Virus record (IMG/VR): IMGVR_UViG_3300033145_002492 | Coordinates: 1-22,793 of that record | Length of the DNA: 22,793 nucleotides | Direction: 5' to 3' (one strand) | Origin: a virus | Shown here: one piece after another, positions 1 through 8,795 of the stretch | Layout: each line of letters opens with the position of its first letter | How positions within the stretch are numbered: the stretch's first letter is position 1 | Translations under genes and position numbers: made by a program | The notes under the pieces: generated by a model | Seen by the model: only the letters and a program-made list of their open reading frames with translations | What the model was told of the DNA's origin: nothing | Database searches by the model: none

Positions 1-720
1 GAAGTTATAATATTACTCAGATAAATAGTTTAGAACACGATACAGTTTATGGAACTCACAATTCTCTCGTAATGATAGATAATACTCATTTTATTTTAGC
101 TTATTCTGGAGATAGTGGCTTCATCAAAACATTTAGCATAGACGGCTCTTATAACATTACTCAAATAGACAGCTTAGAACACGATGCAGAATATGGAAAG
201 TATAGCTCTTTCGTAATGATAGATAATACTCATTTTATTTTAGCTTATTCTGGTTCTGTTTTTGGCACGGACGGTTTTATCAAAACATTTAGCATAGACG
301 GAAGTTATAATATTACTCAGATAAATAGTTTAGAACACGATACAGTTTATGGAACTCACAATTCTCTCGTAATGATAGATAATACTCATTTTTTTTATTA
401 AAACATTCAGTATAGACGGCTCTTATAACATTACTCAAATAGACAGCTTAGAACACGATGCAGTTAAAGGAACTCACAATTCTCTCGTAATGATAGACAG
501 CACTCATTTCATTTTGGCTTATGTGGGAACTGATGATGATGATTATATCAAAATATTCTCAATAGACGGAAGTTATAATATTACTCAGATAAATAGTTTA
601 GAACACGATACAGTTTATGGAGGGCATAACTCTCTCGTAATGATAGACAGCACTCATTTCATTTTGGCTTATGCTGGTTCTATTTTTGGTATAGACGGTT
701 TTATCAAAACATTTAGTGTG
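1..720 (+). repeat. Tandem ~150-bp coding repeats (propeller-like blades)
   Basis: There are near-identical nucleotide repeats within the adhesin gene. Bases 1-92 are identical to 301-392, and bases 1-53 recur at 569-621. A second variant (GCTCTTATAACATTACTC) occurs at about 145 and 419, so two unit types alternate. The nucleotide identity is far higher than among the corresponding repeats of the downstream paralogue, which are diverged. That suggests recent duplication or gene conversion here. The array continues past the left edge, so its copy number cannot be counted from this window and may be collapsed by assembly. Confidence 0.85.
3..401 (+). pseudogene. 5'-partial upstream segment of repeat adhesin 1 (frame broken)
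   Basis: The reading frame is open from the window edge (codons start at base 3), so the true start lies outside. It encodes about 50-residue repeats with landmarks SYNITQI, SLEHD, VMIDNTHFILAYSG and DGFIKTFSIDG. The frame ends at TAA 399-401, directly after a T8 run (389-396). Downstream, the same repeat continues in the next frame (IKTFSIDGSYNITQ from 397) and runs into the gene at 490. Compared with the neighbouring copy (81-143), the copy at 381-417 is 26 nt shorter, which explains the shift. The two segments therefore look like one gene split by a 26-bp deletion, or by a homopolymer error on top of an in-frame loss. The ATG at 72 is an internal Met and not a start. The fold is inferred to be a beta-propeller because the paralogue downstream has seven such repeats. 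Confidence 0.7.
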
Positions 721-3700
721 GAGGGGGCAGTTTCTGATTTATCTATTGATATTTATGACTCAATTACAATTACTGAAAATATTGAATTCTTTCCTGGTAA
801 TATTGATGATTCTATTTCTATCACTGAAAATATTACAATAACTAATACTCAACTTGGGGATATTTCCTTGTTTGATGAAACTACTTTAACAGAAGATATT
901 TCTATAGAAATTGAAAAACCTTATAGATTAAAAACACAAGGTGGAACAACGGCAATTACGGCTGGAAATACGAGCATTGATGTAACCTTAGATATTAATA
1001 TTTCAGATTTATCAAGAGCATTTTTAGTAATGAAAACATCTGGAGATTCAGGTGCTAATTTGGGTTCAGAACATCAGGCAACTGGATATTTATGGGATGA
1101 TTCTGGAATAACTAAAATAAGGTTTGAAAGAGATTCTACTGAAGATGATTGCCAAATATCATATTATGTAGTTGAAACAAACAATGAAGATTTTACTGTT
1201 CAGCGTGGAGATTGTTTAATAACTGCTGGAAATTCTACTGTTGATGATGATTTTATAACAGATATAACACAGTCAAGAACAGTTTTAATTTCAAATTCAA
1301 GGAGTAGTAATACAACTAATGAGGGATATGCTATTGGAGAATTCAAAGACAATAATACGGTTACTTTTACAAGAAATCCAACGACAAACGCAACTACCAT
1401 TAGATATGAAATAGTTGAATGGTCAGTAGAAAGTGGAGTTAGTGTTTATACAGGGGAACAAGATTTATCGGGAGATATTTCTACTGGAGTTTCTACAGAT
1501 ATTACATCTCACGGAATTACTAAAGCACAAACTTGGTTATTTGCTACTTTTAGACACACAACAAATGGATTAGAGCAAACTGCTATTGCTACCAGTTTAA
1601 CGAGTGATACTGCTATTTTATGGCAAAGATATGACCAAACAACCAGTTATGTTTCAACAGGAAGATATTGGTTAGTTGAGTTTCCGAGTGATGTTGTTGT
1701 TCAGCATTCTGGAGTAGTTGAAGCGGTATCAGGAGATTTTACAAAAGATTATAGTATTAGTGCTATAGATACATCAAGAGCCTGGGGAGACCATTATAAT
1801 TCATGTAATGGGACAGGGACAGCTTTTCCACGAAACGCTTGGATTGATTTTTTTGAAAACACAACAACATTGAGAGCACAAAGGTGGTATGACGGTCAAG
1901 CAGGAGAAATTGCTTTTCAGGTTATTGACATAAGTGATTGGACTTACACAACAGGAGAAGAAGATTTAACTATTGATATTAGTGATTCTATTTCTATTAC
2001 AGAAAATATATCTATAACCAATACTCAACTTGGAAATGTTTCTTTATTTGGTGAAATTACTTTAATAGAAAATATTTCTATAGAAATTGAAACACCTTCA
2101 GCAGATTTAAGTATTTCAATAACTGAAACAATAACTATTACAGAAGATATAAATATTGGAATGATTTTTGATGTTAATCTTTTTGATTCTGTTTCTATTG
2201 TAGAAAATGTAGTTATTGAAAATAAAGAAATCGGAATTAATATTTTTGATTTAATATCTATTACGGAGAATATTTTTATTAACAAAATTTTAGAAATAAG
2301 TATTTTTGATTTACTTTCTATTTCAGAAAATATTTCAATATTGAATACAGAATTAGGTAACATATTTGTTTCAGATAATATTTCAATAATTGACAATACA
2401 ACGGAATTTAAAGAATTAGATATTAATTTATTTGATTCTATTTCTGTAACTGAAAATATTACAATAACTAATACACAATTAAGTGGAATAAATGTCAATG
2501 ACGAAATCTTAATTATAGAAAATATTGAAAGTGAAAGTCAATTGTTTGTTTCTATTTATGATGAAGTAACAATTTCAGAAGATATTTCTATGATTCTTGG
2601 TTATGGAATTAATATTTCTGATGAAATTGCAATTACCGAAAGTGTTATAATTGAAAATCTTGAATCAAATATTTCAATTTCAGATGAAATTACGATAACA
2701 GAATTAATTGCTATTGGTAGAAATTTGTTTATTTCTGAAAGTGAAGATGTTTCTATAACTGAATCTATAGATATTGATAACATCCAACTTGGAAATATTG
2801 ATATTTCGGATGAAATTGCTCTTACAGAAGATACAAATATAGGAAAGGTATTAGATGTTAATACTTATGATTCTATTTCATTTACAGAAGATATTAGTAT
2901 TGGAATTACTGCTGTTTCTGATATTAATATTGATGTATCTGATTCTATTTCTATTGCCGAATCTATAGATATTGAAAGAATTATATTTATAAATGTTAAT
3001 GATTCTACCTCCATTTCAGAAAACATTAGCATTGAAAATATACAACTTGGTGGAATAGATATTTACGACACAATAATAATTACTGATGACTCAGCGGGAG
3101 GAGGAGTATTGTTTATTTCAATTTCAGATTTGGTTTCTATTGCTGAAAATATTGATATTGAAAATAAAGAATTAAATACAAGTGTTTCAGATTCAATTAG
3201 CATAACAGAAGGTATTACTTCCAATGCAACAATTGGAGGAATTTCAGTATTTGATTCTACTTCTATAAGTGAATTAGTAGATACTGGGGGAGCTATTGTT
3301 ATCTCAACTGATGATTCAGTTACAATTACTGAAGATATAAATTCAGAAAATACTCAATTAGGTCAAATTAGTTTGTCTGAAAATATCTCTATTATTGAAA
3401 ATATTTTAATTGAAAAAGAATTAAATCTAAATATTTCAGATTCTATTATTATTGTTGAAAATATTATTATAGATAATATACAACTTGGTGGGATAAACAT
3501 TTTTGATACAATTAATATTGTAGATGACACTTCTGAAACAAAAGAATTAGAAATAAATATTTTTGACACAGTTTCAATTACAGAAAATATTGAAATAAAT
3601 AATATTCAATTAAGCATTAGTATTATTGATAATATTGCGATTATAGAACAAATTGAAATTATTCCAGATTTATTGATAAATATTTATGATGTAATTTCTA

Positions 3701-3918
3701 TAACAGAAAATATTTCTTTAGATATTAGCGAAGAATCAATACTATATATAAATATTCAAGAAAATATCTTAATTGAAGAAAGTATTAATATAGATAATAA
3801 TTTAGGAGAACTTTCGGTGAGTGATTCTATTGTAATAAGCGAAAGCATTACAACAGAGAACAAAAACATTGAGATAGAAAGTTATGGTCGAGAAATTATT
3901 GGAGTAAGAATTTTCTAA
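490..3918 (+). CDS. Giant repeat adhesin / tail fibre 1 (3' part; true start upstream)
   Basis: This is a probable virion-surface adhesin or fibre; no specific family is recognised. The ATG at 490 is only the first Met after the frame break, since the frame is open and repeat-like from 379. Numbering from that Met: residues 1-80 hold the last propeller-like repeats (MIDSTHFILAY twice). Residues 80-145 and 492-1135 are tandem beta repeats of about 20 residues with a core like ISDSISITENISI, often spaced by NTQLG or IENKEL. Residues 145-492 are a globular insertion of about four diverged 80-90-residue units, each ending in a strand like ISYYVVE or IRYEIVEWS. The stalk is rich in Asp, Glu, Ser, Ile and Asn and has almost no Lys or Arg, so it is very acidic. 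The stop is only 4 nt before the next ATG (3923), which indicates co-transcription with its paralogue. A surface-layer-like host protein is an alternative, but the phage neck genes that follow favour a fibre. Confidence 0.75.
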   Translation: MIDSTHFILAYVGTDDDDYIKIFSIDGSYNITQINSLEHDTVYGGHNSLVMIDSTHFILAYAGSIFGIDGFIKTFSVEGAVSDLSIDIYDSITITENIEFFPGNIDDSISITENITITNTQLGDISLFDETTLTEDISIEIEKPYRLKTQGGTTAITAGNTSIDVTLDINISDLSRAFLVMKTSGDSGANLGSEHQATGYLWDDSGITKIRFERDSTEDDCQISYYVVETNNEDFTVQRGDCLITAGNSTVDDDFITDITQSRTVLISNSRSSNTTNEGYAIGEFKDNNTVTFTRNPTTNATTIRYEIVEWSVESGVSVYTGEQDLSGDISTGVSTDITSHGITKAQTWLFATFRHTTNGLEQTAIATSLTSDTAILWQRYDQTTSYVSTGRYWLVEFPSDVVVQHSGVVEAVSGDFTKDYSISAIDTSRAWGDHYNSCNGTGTAFPRNAWIDFFENTTTLRAQRWYDGQAGEIAFQVIDISDWTYTTGEEDLTIDISDSISITENISITNTQLGNVSLFGEITLIENISIEIETPSADLSISITETITITEDINIGMIFDVNLFDSVSIVENVVIENKEIGINIFDLISITENIFINKILEISIFDLLSISENISILNTELGNIFVSDNISIIDNTTEFKELDINLFDSISVTENITITNTQLSGINVNDEILIIENIESESQLFVSIYDEVTISEDISMILGYGINISDEIAITESVIIENLESNISISDEITITELIAIGRNLFISESEDVSITESIDIDNIQLGNIDISDEIALTEDTNIGKVLDVNTYDSISFTEDISIGITAVSDINIDVSDSISIAESIDIERIIFINVNDSTSISENISIENIQLGGIDIYDTIIITDDSAGGGVLFISISDLVSIAENIDIENKELNTSVSDSISITEGITSNATIGGISVFDSTSISELVDTGGAIVISTDDSVTITEDINSENTQLGQISLSENISIIENILIEKELNLNISDSIIIVENIIIDNIQLGGINIFDTINIVDDTSETKELEINIFDTVSITENIEINNIQLSISIIDNIAIIEQIEIIPDLLINIYDVISITENISLDISEESILYINIQENILIEESINIDNNLGELSVSDSIVISESITTENKNIEIESYGREIIGVRIF
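910..1970 (+). other. Globular fourfold beta-domain inserted in adhesin 1 stalk
   Basis: This region covers about 350 residues between two stretches of DSISITENI-type stalk. Four diverged units can be aligned by eye. Each starts near a Thr/Asp-rich strand (AGNTSIDVTLD, AGNSTVDDDFI, ISTGVSTDI, FTKDYSISAI), passes a hydrophobic strand after Ser/Arg (SRAFLVM, SRTVLIS, QTWLFAT, SRAWGDH) and ends in an aromatic strand (YYVVE, YEIVEWS, YWLVEF, FQVIDIS). This layout resembles repeated beta-sandwich carbohydrate-binding modules of the H-type-lectin kind, but that is inference from pattern only. It is the most likely receptor-contact module of this protein. Confidence 0.5.
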
Positions 3919-3922
3919 AAAT

Positions 3923-6900
3923 ATGATAGAACTATTAAAAATAAAAAGAAATAAAGAATTTATTAAAAGTATCAGAGAAACTGATAGTGTTGTTATTGAG
4001 AATGGATTTACTAAAACTTATATAGCTAAAGAAAAGAAATTGAAAATAGAAAGTGAAGGAAAAATGATTGATATGGAACTTTTATCTTCTTATAATAAAA
4101 TAGTTGGAATAGGAGAAAGTGTTTTGGTAGCTGAAATAAAACTAAAAGATTGGAAAAATAAAAATGATTTATTTGATAAATTAGGTTTTTATAATAGAAA
4201 TAATTTTCAAAAATTAGATAAACAATTTACTTTGAAATGGTGTGAAGAAAAAACTATTAAAATGGAACTTCCAGTAGATTTTCCAAATGAAGTGAGAGAT
4301 GATAAAATGTTTGAAAAAATAATTGGTGATTGGAATAATGCTATTGAATTTACTAAACTAAATGAATTACCACACAAAGATATACGAATTGGTATTTTTG
4401 CAGAAACAATTCTAGGAGAAAAAATAGAATGGATACCAACTATTGATAATTTTAATATTTATGAATGGGCTGGGTGGGCTACATCTGAAATAGATGTTTT
4501 AGAATTTGATATTGCAAATGGTTCATATCATTCTATGGTTCTTATTGATAGCACCCATTTTGCGATTGCTTATTCAGGAAATGGTAATGATGGTTTTATT
4601 AAAACTTTTTCTTTTGATGTAAATTTTGAAAATATTACGGAAATAGCTATTTTAGAACATGATACTATATTTGCAATTGACAATTCCTTAATTCTTATAG
4701 ATTCAACTCATTTAGTTTTAGCTTATAAAACATCTGATGATTCTGGGCATTTGAAAATATTTTCTTTTGATGGTTCTTATGAAAATATTACTGAAATAAA
4801 TGATTTTGAATTTGAATCTGTTAATGCTAATTCAATTTCTTTAGTAAAAATAGATTCTACTCATTTTATAGTAGCTTGGTCTGGTGATTATAAAGGTGAT
4901 ATTGCCACTTATACTATAGATGCTAGTTATGTTATTTCTGAATTAAATTTTTTACAGCATGATAGTTCAAATTCAAGTTGGAATAGTTTAGTATCTATTG
5001 ATAGTTCTCATTTTGTTTTAGCTTATAAAGGAACCAGTGGAGATGATGGGGTTGCTAAAACTTTTAGTATTGATGGTAGTTATATAATAACTGAAATAGA
5101 TAGTTTAGTATTTGAAACCCAAGTATTTCAATATGTGTCTTTAGCATTAATAGATTCTACTCATTTTGCAGTGGCTTATCAAGGGAATTTTGATGGTCGG
5201 ATAAGAACATTTTCAATGGATTCTTCCACTGCTGATAATATTGCTACAATAGATAGTTTAGATTTTGATACTGACTTAGTATATCCTTCTTTAGTTCTAA
5301 TTGATTCTTCTAATCTTGCAGTAGCTTATTCAGGGAAAGATAATGATGGATTTATACAGACATTTATTTTAGATGGTAGTTTTAATATTGAAAAAGTTTA
5401 TTCTTTTGAACATGATATTGTATATGGTTCTCATAACTCTTTAGTAAAAATAGATTCTACTCATCTTGGATTAGCTTATTATGGGGAGGCTAGTGATGGC
5501 TTTCTTAAAACTTTTTTGTTAGAAGAAGCTCCAGTATCTATTAATGTAAATGATTCTATTTCTATTGTAGAAGATATTTCAATAAATAATACTCAACTTG
5601 GTATTGATATTTTTGATACTGTTTCAATATCAGAAGATATAAACATTGGAATAATTTTTGATGCTAATCTTTTTGATTCAATTTCTATAACAGAAAATAT
5701 TGCAGTAACAAAAGTATTTGATATTAATAAAGTTGAGAATATCTCTATTGATGAATCTTTTATAATAATAAATGAACAATTAGGAGACATTTCTATATCA
5801 GATAATATTTCAATTGTTGATGATATTTCTGAAACAAAAGAATTAGAAATAAATATTTCAGATAATCTTAATCTTATAGAATTAATTAATGTAACTAATA
5901 TTGAATCAAATATTTCTATTTATAATGAAATTATAATTAATGAGGACACACAAATAAAGGAAAATTCATTTTTGAATATTTTTGATGATGTTGTATTGAC
6001 TGAAATAATTTTCGCAGAAAGTCTCTTGAGTATAGATGTATTTAACACTGTTTCAATTTTAGAAAATATATCTAAAACAAATACTCAGCTTGGAGATATT
6101 TCAATTTCAGATAATATTACTGTTTTAGATGACATAGACCAAACAAAAATTTTATCTATAAATTGTTTTGATTCTGTTTCTGTTGTTGAAAATATTTCTA
6201 TAGAAAATATACAGTTAGGAGGAATTGATATGTATAATGAAATTGTTATTACTGAATTAAATACATTAGAATTTAATTCATTTATTTCTGTCAATGATTC
6301 TGTGTCATTATCTGAAAATATTGTTCCTAATAATACTGAACTTGGAGATATTTTAGAAATAGAAAATATTTCTTTAGAAGATATCGTTAGTATTCAAAAT
6401 GAACAATTGGGAGATATTTTATTGAATGATGAATTAACAATAACTGAAGATTTAACAACATATTTTTTATCAGATATTAATATTTTTGATACAATAACAT
6501 TAAGTGAAAATATTGAAACTGAAAATACAGAATTAAATATAAATATATTTGATGAAATTACTATTACAGACAACCTTTCTGAAAGTGGAACTCTATTTAT
6601 AAATATATTTGATAGTATTGGGATTGCTGAAGATATTGAAATTGAAAATATTCAATTAAATATTAATGTTTATGATGAAGTTTTGGTTAGTGATTCTATT
6701 GATGAAGAAAATAATTTGTTTATAAATATTTCAGATTCAATTATTTTTTCTGAAGATATTATTTGTGAAAATCTTGAATTAAATACTAATGTATTTGATT
6801 TAATTTCTGTTACTGATGAGGTAGAAGAAAGTAGTAGTTTTGATATTAATGTTTATGAAGAAGTATTAGTGAGTGAAAATATTGAAATTGAAAATAAGGA

Positions 6901-7801
6901 AATTAGTATTGATATATTTGATAGTGTTATTGTGACAGATGATGTTTCTGAAGGTGGCTTATTATTTGTAAATGTTTACGATAATTTAATAATATCTGAA
7001 GATATTGAAATTAAAAATACTGAATTAAATATTAATGTAAATGATTCTATAAATATTATTGATTCACAAGAAGAAGAAAATATATTATCTATTAATATAG
7101 AAGATTTAATAAATATAACTGAAAGTGAAATTGTATCAAATATTCAATTAAGTGATATTATTGTAAGTGATAATATTACAATTACTGAAAGTGAAACTGA
7201 AACAAAAGTATTATATATTGAAACTAATGATTCAATTTCTATTATTGATAAGGTCTTTTATTATGATGATACTCTTATTGTTCATGAATCTATCAATACA
7301 ACAATTGAATTTAATATTAATGTATTTGATTCAATTTCAATAGGAGAAAATGTTGATGTAATTTCTGATTTAGCAATTAGTAAAAATGAAGAAATAGTTA
7401 TTACAGAATCTATAGAATTTAATTTACCATTAAGTATAAATATAGATGATAATATAGGAATTACAGAATCAATTTCAAGAGAAGAAATTAAATTCATTAG
7501 TGTTTATGATGAAATTGTAATTACAGAAAGTATTGAAAGTGGATTACCAATTAATGTTGATGTTTATGATTCAATAAATATTGGCGAAAATATAACAATT
7601 AATGAATCAGCTGTTATCATTTCTGTTTCAGATTCGATTGCAATTACTGAAAACCTTGAATTATTAAGGAGTTTTGAGTATCCTTATAAAAAGAAACCAA
7701 GTAATTATACTTCGACAGATGGTTTATATGTTAAAAAACCAGCGATATATGAAAATACTGACGGACTTTATAAAAAGAAACCAAATTTATACAGTTGTTA
7801 G
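3923..7801 (+). CDS. Giant repeat adhesin / tail fibre 2 with seven propeller-like repeats
   Basis: This 1292-residue paralogue of the preceding gene starts 4 nt after its stop. Residues 1-190 are a mixed, Lys-rich domain of unknown family (possible attachment domain). Residues about 195-530 hold exactly seven repeats marked by I-D-S-[TS]-[HN]-[FL]-x3-A-[YW], which is the number expected for a seven-bladed beta-propeller. Residues 535-1245 are an acidic stalk of about 20-residue beta repeats (DSISITEN-like). Residues 1251-1292 carry three KKPxxYxxTDGLY-type repeats, and the chain ends in Cys. No signal peptide is visible. A role as a virion fibre or adhesin is inferred from size, architecture and position before the neck genes. 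Cell-surface adhesin is the alternative. Confidence 0.75.
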   Translation: MIELLKIKRNKEFIKSIRETDSVVIENGFTKTYIAKEKKLKIESEGKMIDMELLSSYNKIVGIGESVLVAEIKLKDWKNKNDLFDKLGFYNRNNFQKLDKQFTLKWCEEKTIKMELPVDFPNEVRDDKMFEKIIGDWNNAIEFTKLNELPHKDIRIGIFAETILGEKIEWIPTIDNFNIYEWAGWATSEIDVLEFDIANGSYHSMVLIDSTHFAIAYSGNGNDGFIKTFSFDVNFENITEIAILEHDTIFAIDNSLILIDSTHLVLAYKTSDDSGHLKIFSFDGSYENITEINDFEFESVNANSISLVKIDSTHFIVAWSGDYKGDIATYTIDASYVISELNFLQHDSSNSSWNSLVSIDSSHFVLAYKGTSGDDGVAKTFSIDGSYIITEIDSLVFETQVFQYVSLALIDSTHFAVAYQGNFDGRIRTFSMDSSTADNIATIDSLDFDTDLVYPSLVLIDSSNLAVAYSGKDNDGFIQTFILDGSFNIEKVYSFEHDIVYGSHNSLVKIDSTHLGLAYYGEASDGFLKTFLLEEAPVSINVNDSISIVEDISINNTQLGIDIFDTVSISEDINIGIIFDANLFDSISITENIAVTKVFDINKVENISIDESFIIINEQLGDISISDNISIVDDISETKELEINISDNLNLIELINVTNIESNISIYNEIIINEDTQIKENSFLNIFDDVVLTEIIFAESLLSIDVFNTVSILENISKTNTQLGDISISDNITVLDDIDQTKILSINCFDSVSVVENISIENIQLGGIDMYNEIVITELNTLEFNSFISVNDSVSLSENIVPNNTELGDILEIENISLEDIVSIQNEQLGDILLNDELTITEDLTTYFLSDINIFDTITLSENIETENTELNINIFDEITITDNLSESGTLFINIFDSIGIAEDIEIENIQLNINVYDEVLVSDSIDEENNLFINISDSIIFSEDIICENLELNTNVFDLISVTDEVEESSSFDINVYEEVLVSENIEIENKEISIDIFDSVIVTDDVSEGGLLFVNVYDNLIISEDIEIKNTELNINVNDSINIIDSQEEENILSINIEDLINITESEIVSNIQLSDIIVSDNITITESETETKVLYIETNDSISIIDKVFYYDDTLIVHESINTTIEFNINVFDSISIGENVDVISDLAISKNEEIVITESIEFNLPLSINIDDNIGITESISREEIKFISVYDEIVITESIESGLPINVDVYDSINIGENITINESAVIISVSDSIAITENLELLRSFEYPYKKKPSNYTSTDGLYVKKPAIYENTDGLYKKKPNLYSC
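7675..7801 (+). repeat. C-terminal KKPxxYxxTDGLY triple repeat of adhesin 2
   Basis: After the acidic stalk ends, composition switches to basic and aromatic. Three units (YKKKPSNY..TDGLY, VKKPAIY..TDGLY, KKKPNLY) close the protein, followed by Ser-Cys-stop. The spacing of about 14 residues is regular. It could be a multivalent binding tail or a trimerisation tip. Function unknown. Confidence 0.65.
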
Positions 7802-7825
7802 ATTTCTTTTATTAATTAATTAAGG

Positions 7826-7831
7826 TATAAT
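7826..7831 (+). promoter_or_regulatory. TATAAT hexamer just upstream of adaptor gene
   Basis: A perfect -10 hexamer ends 6 nt before the ATG at 7838, so a transcript from it would start at or next to the start codon (leaderless). No -35 match is present 17 nt upstream. In DNA this A/T-rich it could be chance. Confidence 0.25.
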
Positions 7832-7837
7832 AAAAAT

Positions 7838-8440
7838 ATGAGCAATTATACAACAAAGGGGAAAATCCAAAATTATCTTGCAGTAGATATTAACGATTCT
7901 TTAGATAGCCAACTTACTGATTGGATTAGTGCTGTTACTAACTATATAGATAATTATACAGGAAAAAGTTTTGAAGAAACTGCTGATGAGGTTCGTTACT
8001 TTGATGGAAATGGAAAAAATGAAATTCAAATTGATGATTTTCTTTCTATTTCTTCAGTAGAAATATTAGAACTAGATTCAACTGATGTAGATTACACATT
8101 AACAGAAGGAGTAAATAACGATTATATTACTTTTCCTTATAATGACACTCCAAAATATAGATTACTGATGACAATTAATTCTCAAATTGCTAATTTCTTA
8201 AAAGGAGAAAAGAGAATTAAGGTTACAGCAACTTGGGGACATAGTTCAACAGTTCCTAAAGATATAGAATTAGCCGCAACAATGCTGGTTTCAAGTATTA
8301 TTGAAAAAGGAATGAAAGGTGGAACTATAATGTCAGAAAGTTTAGGAGATTATTCTGTTTCTTATGCAAATTTGGATAATCTTTCAAGTAGTTTAGGAGT
8401 AAAAGAAATCTTATCGAAATACAAAATTTGGGAATTATAA
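7838..8440 (+). CDS. Head-tail adaptor (gp6/gp15-like connector)
   Basis: This is a 200-residue protein likely to sit under the portal as the adaptor ring joining head and tail. The N-terminal helical part (about residues 5-45, with LDSQLTDWISAVTNYIDNYTG) matches the pattern of phage connector proteins: a short start, helix, 'yid.ytG..f', then strands. Residues 50-130 are predicted beta (RYFDGNGKNEIQIDD, SSVEILELDSTDVDYTL, IKVTATWGHS), with the typical 'tWGhs.vP.di..A...' followed by a C-terminal helix. It is followed 18 nt later by a head closure-like gene, the usual order in HK97/SPP1-type phages. The assignment rests on pattern and order, since no catalytic motif exists. Confidence 0.72.
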   Translation: MSNYTTKGKIQNYLAVDINDSLDSQLTDWISAVTNYIDNYTGKSFEETADEVRYFDGNGKNEIQIDDFLSISSVEILELDSTDVDYTLTEGVNNDYITFPYNDTPKYRLLMTINSQIANFLKGEKRIKVTATWGHSSTVPKDIELAATMLVSSIIEKGMKGGTIMSESLGDYSVSYANLDNLSSSLGVKEILSKYKIWEL

Positions 8441-8458
8441 GGTAATTAAAATGAAAAA

Positions 8459-8782
8459 ATGCAACTCACACATTTGCTAACAAAACGAATAATCATTTCA
8501 AGAAAGATTGCCACTACTGGTGATAAGATGGCTTTGAGCACAGTAACTTCTGTTATGATTAATTTACAACCAACAGCAAGTTCAAGCCGAGAAATTGCTG
8601 AAGGAGTTTTTGGAAAATCTTTTAAGATTTATTGCGATGGAGATATTGATTTACAAGCAGGAGATAGATTAAGAGATAATGCTACAGGAGATACTTATAC
8701 AGTAATGCCTGATGGAGTAACAAGAAGAAATATGGGTTGTATTGATTATACGATTGCGGTTATACAAAAAACTGAAAATTAG
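8459..8782 (+). CDS. Head closure / stopper-like protein
   Basis: This small (107-residue), mostly beta protein lies between the adaptor and the gp10-like neck gene. It carries the feature typical of phage head-tail stoppers: a middle strand pair around FKIYCDGDIDLQAGDRLRD, then GDTYTVMPDGV (compare 'gD.i.d..tG..Y.V'). It probably closes the portal channel after packaging. The start at 8459 is chosen because an ATG 8 nt upstream (8451) runs into a stop after nine codons. There is no SD sequence. The next gene begins 13 nt after the stop. Confidence 0.65.
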   Translation: MQLTHLLTKRIIISRKIATTGDKMALSTVTSVMINLQPTASSSREIAEGVFGKSFKIYCDGDIDLQAGDRLRDNATGDTYTVMPDGVTRRNMGCIDYTIAVIQKTEN

Positions 8783-8791
8783 TGCTATAAT
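8783..8791 (+). promoter_or_regulatory. Extended -10-like TGCTATAAT before the neck protein
   Basis: The TGN-TATAAT motif ends 4 nt before the ATG at 8796, so the predicted transcription start falls inside the start codon. This is either an accidental match in A/T-rich DNA or a leaderless start. A weak call. Confidence 0.25.
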
Positions 8792-8795
8792 AAAT

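Noticed and set aside
2025-2498. Open frames on the minus strand within the adhesin genes (also at 2601-2783, 3363-3569, 5593-5790, 6085-6294, 7282-7497)
   Set aside because: They are mirror frames of the repetitive low-complexity stalk (rich in Ile, Ser, Glu on both strands), have no plausible domain and lie fully inside well-supported plus-strand genes.
740-7660. CRISPR-like repetition
   Set aside because: The repeats are degenerate, in frame and coding, without constant direct repeats separated by unique spacers, and no cas genes are present.
1-7801. Diversity-generating retroelement target
   Set aside because: No reverse transcriptase or template repeat is visible in the window, and no A-specific variation can be assessed from one sequence.
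8742-8795. Upstream start for the intein-bearing neck protein
   Set aside because: It would overlap the preceding gene by 41 nt and add a basic stretch not seen in gp10-like proteins; 8796 gives the normal N-terminus.
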